Assembly: GCF_013761175.1 (NCBI RefSeq)
Contig: NZ_JACDUR010000008.1
Location: 323,875-387,874 of the forward strand
Origin: Nonomuraea soli
GTDB lineage: Bacteria; Actinomycetota; Actinomycetes; Streptosporangiales; Streptosporangiaceae
Length of the DNA: 64,000 nucleotides
Direction of reading: 5' to 3'
Shown here: piece after piece, positions 59,591 to 64,000 of the stretch
How the letters are laid out: every line of letters begins with the position of its first letter
Position numbering within the stretch: the stretch's first letter is position 1
Notes under the pieces: model-generated
Seen by the model: only the letters and a program-made list of their open reading frames with translations
Told to the model about the DNA's origin: nothing
Databases searched by the model: none
Position numbers and translations under genes: made by a program

Positions 59591-61717
59591 GTGGAGACGA
59601 GCGGATATACCACCTCAGGCGGCGTCGGCGTCGAACGCCAGACGCGCGAGGTGCCCGAGGAGACGCTCGAGGAGATCGTGACCGCGCTGGGCAGCAGGCG
59701 CGGCGGAGCCTTCTCCTCCGGCATGGACTACCCGGGCCGTTACAGCCGATGGGCCTTCGGCTACGTGGATCCCTGCCTGGAGCTCGTCGCCAAGGGGCGC
59801 ACCATCCACGCCAGGGCGCTCAACGACCGCGGGCGCGTGGTGCTGCCCATCGTGGCTTCCTGCCTGCTGGCCGCGGGCAAGCCGGTCTCGGAGCCGACGC
59901 CCGACTTCGTCGAGGTCTACGTGGCCGACTCCGAGGAGCTCGTGCCCGAGGAGATGCGCAGCCGCCGCCCCACCGTCTTCTCCGCCATCCGCGAGGTCAT
60001 CGCCGCCTTCAAGGGCGAGGACCCGAACCTGGGCCTGTACGGCGCCTTCGGCTACGACCTGGCCTTCCAGTTCGAGCCCATCCGCCAGGAGCTCGTCCGC
60101 CCCGACGACCAGCGCGACCTCGTGCTGCACCTGCCCGACCGGATCGTCGTCATCGACCGCCAGCGCGAGACCAGCGTCGAGCACCGCTACGAGTTCACCG
60201 TCGACGGGGTCTCCACCCACGGCATCGAGCGCACCGGCGAGTCGCAGCCGCCCGCCGTGCCCGCCGCCATCCCGGCCGACCCGGTGCCCGGCACCTACGC
60301 CCAGGTCGTCGCCGCGGCCAAGGAGAAGTTCAAGCGCGGCGACCTGTTCGAGGTCGTGCCCGGGCAGGTCTTCCACGGCGAGTGCACCGACCCGTCGGCC
60401 TTCTATCGCTCGCTGCGCGTGTCGAACCCGGCTCCGTACGAGTTCATCATCTCGCTCGGTGAGGGCGAGCACCTGGTCGGCGCCTCGCCCGAGATGTACG
60501 TCCGCGTCTCCGGCGACCGCGTCGAGACCTGCCCCATCTCCGGCACCATCGCCCGCGGCAGCAACCCGGTCGAGGACGCCGAGGCCATCCGCACGCTGCT
60601 CTCCTCCACCAAGGAGGAGTCCGAGCTGACCATGTGCACCGACGTCGACCGCAACGACAAGTCGCGCATCTGCGTCCCCGGCACCGTCCAGGTCATCGGC
60701 CGCCGCCAGATCGAGCTCTACTCCCGCCTGATCCACACCGTCGACCACATCGAGGGCCGCCTGCGCCCCGAGTTCGACGCCCTCGACGCCTTCCTCACCC
60801 ACATGTGGGCCGTCACCGTCACCGGCGCGCCCAAGACGTGGGCGATGCAGTTCATCGAGGACCACGAGGCCACCACGCGCCGCTGGTACGGCGGGGCGAT
60901 CGGCTTCATCGGCTTCGACGGCTCCATGAACACCGGCCTCACCCTGCGCACCGCCCAGATCAAGGACGGCGTCGCCACCGTCAGGGCGGGCGCGACCCTG
61001 CTGTTCGACTCCGACCCGGAGTCGGAGGAGAAGGAGACCGAGCTCAAGGCCAGCGCCCTGCTCGCCGCCCTGGCCGCCGTCAACTCGCCCGCCTCCGTCG
61101 TCGAACCGGAGCCTGTCGTACGGCACGGCGAGGGCATGAAGGTGCTGCTCGTCGACCACGAGGACTCCTTCGTCAACACCCTGGCCGACTACTTCCGCCA
61201 GCAGGGCGCGACCGTGACGACGCTGCGGCACGGCTTCCCCACCGCCATGATCGACAGCATCGCCCCCGACCTGGTGGTCCTGTCGCCCGGCCCCGGCTGG
61301 CCCTCCGACTTCGGCATGTCGGCCCTCATCGACGAGGTCTACGCGCGCGACCTGCCCGTCTTCGGCGTCTGCCTCGGCCTGCAGGCCATGGTCGAGCACG
61401 CGGGCGGCTCCCTGGAACTGCTCGACTACCCCGAGCACGGCAAGCGCGGCCAGGTCTCCCGGCTGGGGGAGTCGGCGCTGCTGGAGGGCCTGCCGCAGGA
61501 GTTCACGGCGGCGCGCTACCACTCGCTGCACGCCAAGGAGCACGGCGTGGTCGGTTTCACGCCGATCGCGGTCACCCCCGACGGCAACGTGATGGCCATC
61601 GAGGACGTGGCGGGCAAGCGGTTCGCCGTGCAGTTCCACCCCGAGTCGATCCTGACCGCGGAGGGCGGGGCGGGCGCGCACATCATCGGCAACGTGCTGC
61701 GCCTCACCCGGCGCTGA
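59591..61717 (+). CDS. trpEG: Fused anthranilate synthase TrpE-TrpG
   Basis: 708 residues. The N-terminal TrpE part (about 1-505) makes anthranilate from chorismate: FKRGDLFEVVPGQVF, CPISGTIARG, DRNDKSRICVPG, GGAIGFIGFDG. The C-terminal glutaminase (about 515-708) has Cys594 in GVCLGLQ and His683/Glu685 in FHPES. This single-chain form is the rhizobial trpE(G) type rather than separate subunits. GTG start with AGGGG upstream. Controlled by the attenuator ahead of it; no other trp genes follow. Confidence 0.9.
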   Translation: METSGYTTSGGVGVERQTREVPEETLEEIVTALGSRRGGAFSSGMDYPGRYSRWAFGYVDPCLELVAKGRTIHARALNDRGRVVLPIVASCLLAAGKPVSEPTPDFVEVYVADSEELVPEEMRSRRPTVFSAIREVIAAFKGEDPNLGLYGAFGYDLAFQFEPIRQELVRPDDQRDLVLHLPDRIVVIDRQRETSVEHRYEFTVDGVSTHGIERTGESQPPAVPAAIPADPVPGTYAQVVAAAKEKFKRGDLFEVVPGQVFHGECTDPSAFYRSLRVSNPAPYEFIISLGEGEHLVGASPEMYVRVSGDRVETCPISGTIARGSNPVEDAEAIRTLLSSTKEESELTMCTDVDRNDKSRICVPGTVQVIGRRQIELYSRLIHTVDHIEGRLRPEFDALDAFLTHMWAVTVTGAPKTWAMQFIEDHEATTRRWYGGAIGFIGFDGSMNTGLTLRTAQIKDGVATVRAGATLLFDSDPESEEKETELKASALLAALAAVNSPASVVEPEPVVRHGEGMKVLLVDHEDSFVNTLADYFRQQGATVTTLRHGFPTAMIDSIAPDLVVLSPGPGWPSDFGMSALIDEVYARDLPVFGVCLGLQAMVEHAGGSLELLDYPEHGKRGQVSRLGESALLEGLPQEFTAARYHSLHAKEHGVVGFTPIAVTPDGNVMAIEDVAGKRFAVQFHPESILTAEGGAGAHIIGNVLRLTRR

Positions 61718-61729
61718 GCGGGGGCCTGG

Positions 61730-61762
61730 GCCCGGGCGGTGCCTTCGCGGCACCGCCCGGGC
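61730..61762. terminator. Bidirectional terminator after trpEG
   Basis: GCCCGGGCGGTGCC (61730-61743) pairs perfectly with GGCACCGCCCGGGC (61749-61762), a 14-bp stem and 5-nt loop, between convergent genes. Confidence 0.85.
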
Positions 61763-62626
61763 TCAGGACATGACGACCGCGGCCCGCTTCTCGACCGCGG
61801 CCAGGATGCGTTCGCAGACCGGCACCCCGGTGGCCTGCTCGGTGGCGATCAGGCCGGGAGAGTTGTTCGCCTCCAGGACCAGCGGCCCCTCGGCGGTGCG
61901 GATGACGTCGATGCCCGCCACGTCGAGCCCCAGCGTCGCGGCGGCCGTCACCGCCAGCTCCACCTCGGCGTAGGACGGTTCCACCTCCACGGCGGTGGCG
62001 CCCTGGGCGACGTTGCTGCGCCACTCGCCGGCGGCGGCGCGGCGCTGCATGGTCGCCACCACCTCGCCGTCGACGACCACCAGGCGCAGGCTCCACCACG
62101 CCTCCGGCACCCATCGCTGGGCGACGAGCAGCTGGTGCCCGTTCATGGCCTTCTCCTGCAGCAGCAGCCGCAGCTCTGCGAGGGTCTCGGCCTTGACCAC
62201 GCCCGCTCCGCCGTACCCGCTGTCGGGTTTGAGCACCAGCGGGAAGCCGAGCAGGTCGGCCAGGTCCTTCGGGTCGGCGTAGGGCGTGGTCAGGCAGGTT
62301 TGCGGGTGAGGCAGGCCGTGGGCGAGGTAGATCGCCGCCTGGCGGGCCTTGCTGACGGCGTTCTCGACCGCGCCCGCCGCATTGACGGCGGGCACGCCCC
62401 GGTTCTCCAGCTGCCGCTGGAGCAGGAGCAGATGGGTCAGATCGGGCTCGCTGCCGAGGACGCGGTTGAGGATGACGTCGGGGGAGATGCCGGCATGGGA
62501 GCCGAGTTGGGTGATCGTGGCGGGGTCGCCGACGATGTGCACGTCCCAGCCGCGCGAGAGGGCGGTCTGGGCGAGCCGTGAGGCCGTGGCGCTGAGCCGG
62601 GCCCTGGAGACAAGAGCGAGTCGCAT
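61763..62626 (-). CDS. RimK-type ATP-grasp ligase
   Basis: 287 residues. FPLVLKPDSGYGGAGVVKAE is the ATP-grasp Lys/Gly loop, QRWVPEAWWSLRLVVVDGEVV follows and GLDVAGIDVIRTAEGPLVLEANNSPGL (parts AGIDVIRTAEGPLVLEANNS) carries the Mg ligands. RimK relatives join glutamate or other amino acids to a carboxylate (peptide, F420, cofactor). Acceptor unknown. ATG at 62626 preferred. Divergent from the aminopeptidase. Confidence 0.85.
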   Translation of the reverse strand: MRLALVSRARLSATASRLAQTALSRGWDVHIVGDPATITQLGSHAGISPDVILNRVLGSEPDLTHLLLLQRQLENRGVPAVNAAGAVENAVSKARQAAIYLAHGLPHPQTCLTTPYADPKDLADLLGFPLVLKPDSGYGGAGVVKAETLAELRLLLQEKAMNGHQLLVAQRWVPEAWWSLRLVVVDGEVVATMQRRAAAGEWRSNVAQGATAVEVEPSYAEVELAVTAAATLGLDVAGIDVIRTAEGPLVLEANNSPGLIATEQATGVPVCERILAAVEKRAAVVMS

Positions 62627-62782
62627 CACGTGCTTTCGCGACAGATGGGATAAGGGAGCGCTCAGCGTAGCGGAGATCGTCACCTTGCGCGTCATCCTCG
62701 AAAAACGGCCTGTTTGTGCAGGTCAAGCCCTTGATGTGAGGGTGTTCTGGCACGGGCTCGGGGTGCGGCATAGTGGGGGAGC

Positions 62783-63742
62783 ATGAAGACGCTCTATCCG
62801 CCCGTCGAACCCCATGCCGGCGGCCTGCTCGCGGTCGGCGACGGCAACGAGATCCACTGGGAGGAGTGCGGTAATCCGCACGGCAAACCGGTCGTCATGG
62901 TGCACGGCGGGCCGGGCGGCGGCTGCACCGCCAAGCAGCGCCGCCAGTTCGATCCGGAGGCGTACCGGATCATCCTGTTCGACCAGCGCAACTGCGGCCG
63001 CAGCCGGCCCCACGCGAGCGACCCGGCGGTGTCGCTGGAGCACAACACCACCTGGCACCTGGTCGCCGACATGGAGCTGCTGCGCGAGCACCTGGGCGTC
63101 GACCGCTGGCAGGTGTTCGGCGGCTCGTGGGGCAGCGCGTTGTCGCTGGCCTACGCCCAGACGCATCCCGACCGGGTGAGCGAGCTGGTGTTGCGTGGCA
63201 TCTTCATGCTGCGCCCCTTCGAGCTGCACTGGTTCTACGAGGAGGGCGCCTCGCTGGTCTACCCCGACCTGTGGGAGAAGTACGTCGAGCCGATCCCCTT
63301 CGAGGAGCGCGACGACCTGATCGGCGCCTTCCACCGGCGGCTCAACGACCCCGACCCCGCCGTGCGGCTGCCCGCGGCGCGTGCCTGGAGCACGTGGGAG
63401 GGCTCGACCATCACGCTGCTGCCCGACCCCGAGATCATCGCCTCGCACGAGGACGACGACTACGCGGTGGCCTTCTCCCGCATCGAGAACCACTACTTCG
63501 TCAACGGCGGCTTCTTCGAGGAGGAGCAGCTGCTGCGCGACATCGACAAGATCCGCCACATCCCCGCGGTGATCGTGCAGGGCCGCTACGACATGTGCAC
63601 ACCCGCCGCCACCGCCTGGGACCTGCACCGGGCCTGGCCCGAGGCGGACTTCCACCTCATCCCCGACGCGGGCCACGCCTTCGTCGAGCCGGGCATCACC
63701 GACGCTCTCGTCACGGCCACGGACCGGTTCGCGGGCCGCTGA
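62783..63742 (+). CDS. pip: Prolyl aminopeptidase
   Basis: 319 residues. HGGPGGG (41-47), DQRNCGRSRPHAS, nucleophile Ser115 in GGSWGS, Asp270 (GRYDMCTP) and His298 (DAGHAF) are diagnostic for peptidase family S33, releasing N-terminal Pro in the cytoplasm. Length is normal. TAGTGG and GGGGGAG both lie just before the ATG. Single gene. Confidence 0.9.
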   Translation: MKTLYPPVEPHAGGLLAVGDGNEIHWEECGNPHGKPVVMVHGGPGGGCTAKQRRQFDPEAYRIILFDQRNCGRSRPHASDPAVSLEHNTTWHLVADMELLREHLGVDRWQVFGGSWGSALSLAYAQTHPDRVSELVLRGIFMLRPFELHWFYEEGASLVYPDLWEKYVEPIPFEERDDLIGAFHRRLNDPDPAVRLPAARAWSTWEGSTITLLPDPEIIASHEDDDYAVAFSRIENHYFVNGGFFEEEQLLRDIDKIRHIPAVIVQGRYDMCTPAATAWDLHRAWPEADFHLIPDAGHAFVEPGITDALVTATDRFAGR

Positions 63743-63843
63743 CCCGGACACGCCTGACCAGGCGCGGAAGGAAGGCAGGGCGACAATCGGGACCTTCCGG
63801 GAAGGCGGCGGCGGGCGCGACACCCAGCGCCTAGGGTGGGCGC

Positions 63844-64000
63844 ATGCTCCCCGCCAACCTTCCGGATGCGGTCCGTGACGCCCTGCTCGCGCCGCTGGTC
63901 GACCATCACTGCCACGGGGTGCGGCGCGACGAGGTGTCCAGGGCCCAGTTCGAGCTGCTGATCACCGAAGGGGCCGCGCCCGCGCCGCCGGGCACGACCC
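63844..64000 (+). CDS. Amidohydrolase-family protein, N-terminal part
   Basis: First 52 residues of a gene running off the window. LVDHHCHGV near residue 18 is the HxH metal-binding strand of amidohydrolases (uronate isomerase/FluG-type). TAGGGT ends 6 nt before the ATG, the leaderless pattern. Substrate cannot be told. Confidence 0.65.
   Translation, partial: MLPANLPDAVRDALLAPLVDHHCHGVRRDEVSRAQFELLITEGAAPAPPGTT

Overview
The window is high-GC actinobacterial DNA. GC-rich third codon positions, leaderless gene starts, many TetR regulators, F420/LLM and mononuclear Zn enzymes and an IdeR-type iron box all point that way; a member of the Streptosporangiales is my best guess, from gene style alone. 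I read about 70 protein-coding genes on both strands, many ending in short convergent overlaps or starting in ATGA/GTGA overlaps. I saw no tRNA, rRNA, CRISPR array, transposase or phage gene. The left edge cuts a VIT1/CCC1-type transporter and the right edge cuts a predicted amidohydrolase.

Region by region. 1-10 kb: two tandem eight-codon mini-genes with a terminator hairpin, a penicillin-binding/beta-lactamase-fold hydrolase carrying an 18-bp repeat insertion, an epimerase, a zinc alcohol dehydrogenase, hydrolase, methyltransferase, a two-gene operon of unknown function, a GNAT and a drug/metabolite exporter. 10-19 kb: an SDR, four tandem paralogous membrane/coiled-coil proteins of unknown function, a MurG paralogue, a fusion of a catalase-like domain to a cytochrome P450, and Ppx/GppA. 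18.5-21.4 kb: an anti-sigma-type kinase, a divergent TetR/DHA2 efflux pair with two matching operators, and a STAS protein. 21-31 kb: acetyltransferase, ASCH and thioesterase genes, a frameshifted GH3 glycosidase, two divergent genes sharing a minimal leaderless promoter, a kinase-like plus acyl-CoA dehydrogenase pair resembling a split ACAD10/11, a stand-alone LanC-like protein and an LLM oxidoreductase. 31-38 kb: quinone reductase/TetR, a DUF3311-MctP monocarboxylate transporter and CstA, probably together serving pyruvate/short-acid uptake.

38-47 kb is the most accessory-looking part: HxlR/DoxX, FAD monooxygenase/TetR, a LuxR regulator with a repeat-encoded glycine tail, an orphan ABC-2-type permease, gene-poor stretches and several minisatellites. 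46.8-51.1 kb is an iron uptake operon (lipoprotein, two FecCD permeases, ATPase) behind an iron box. 51-54 kb is a CocE hydrolase/extradiol-like VOC/CMD-like operon behind a perfect palindrome. 54-64 kb holds secreted proteins (DUF4394, a 1160-residue subtilase), an SGNH hydrolase, a fused TrpE-TrpG anthranilate synthase with a classical Trp-codon attenuator, an ATP-grasp enzyme and prolyl aminopeptidase.

Three themes cross the window. First, many genes have a TANNNT box ending 6-7 nt before the start codon, the signature of leaderless mRNAs. Second, short tandem repeats have expanded repeatedly, both inside coding sequences (in frame) and at gene ends, where two genes have their stop codon duplicated. 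Third, the least explained content is the tandem paralogue cluster at 11.1-14.5 kb, the catalase-like/P450 fusion at 15.8-17.6 kb and the mini-gene pair at 0.4-0.6 kb.
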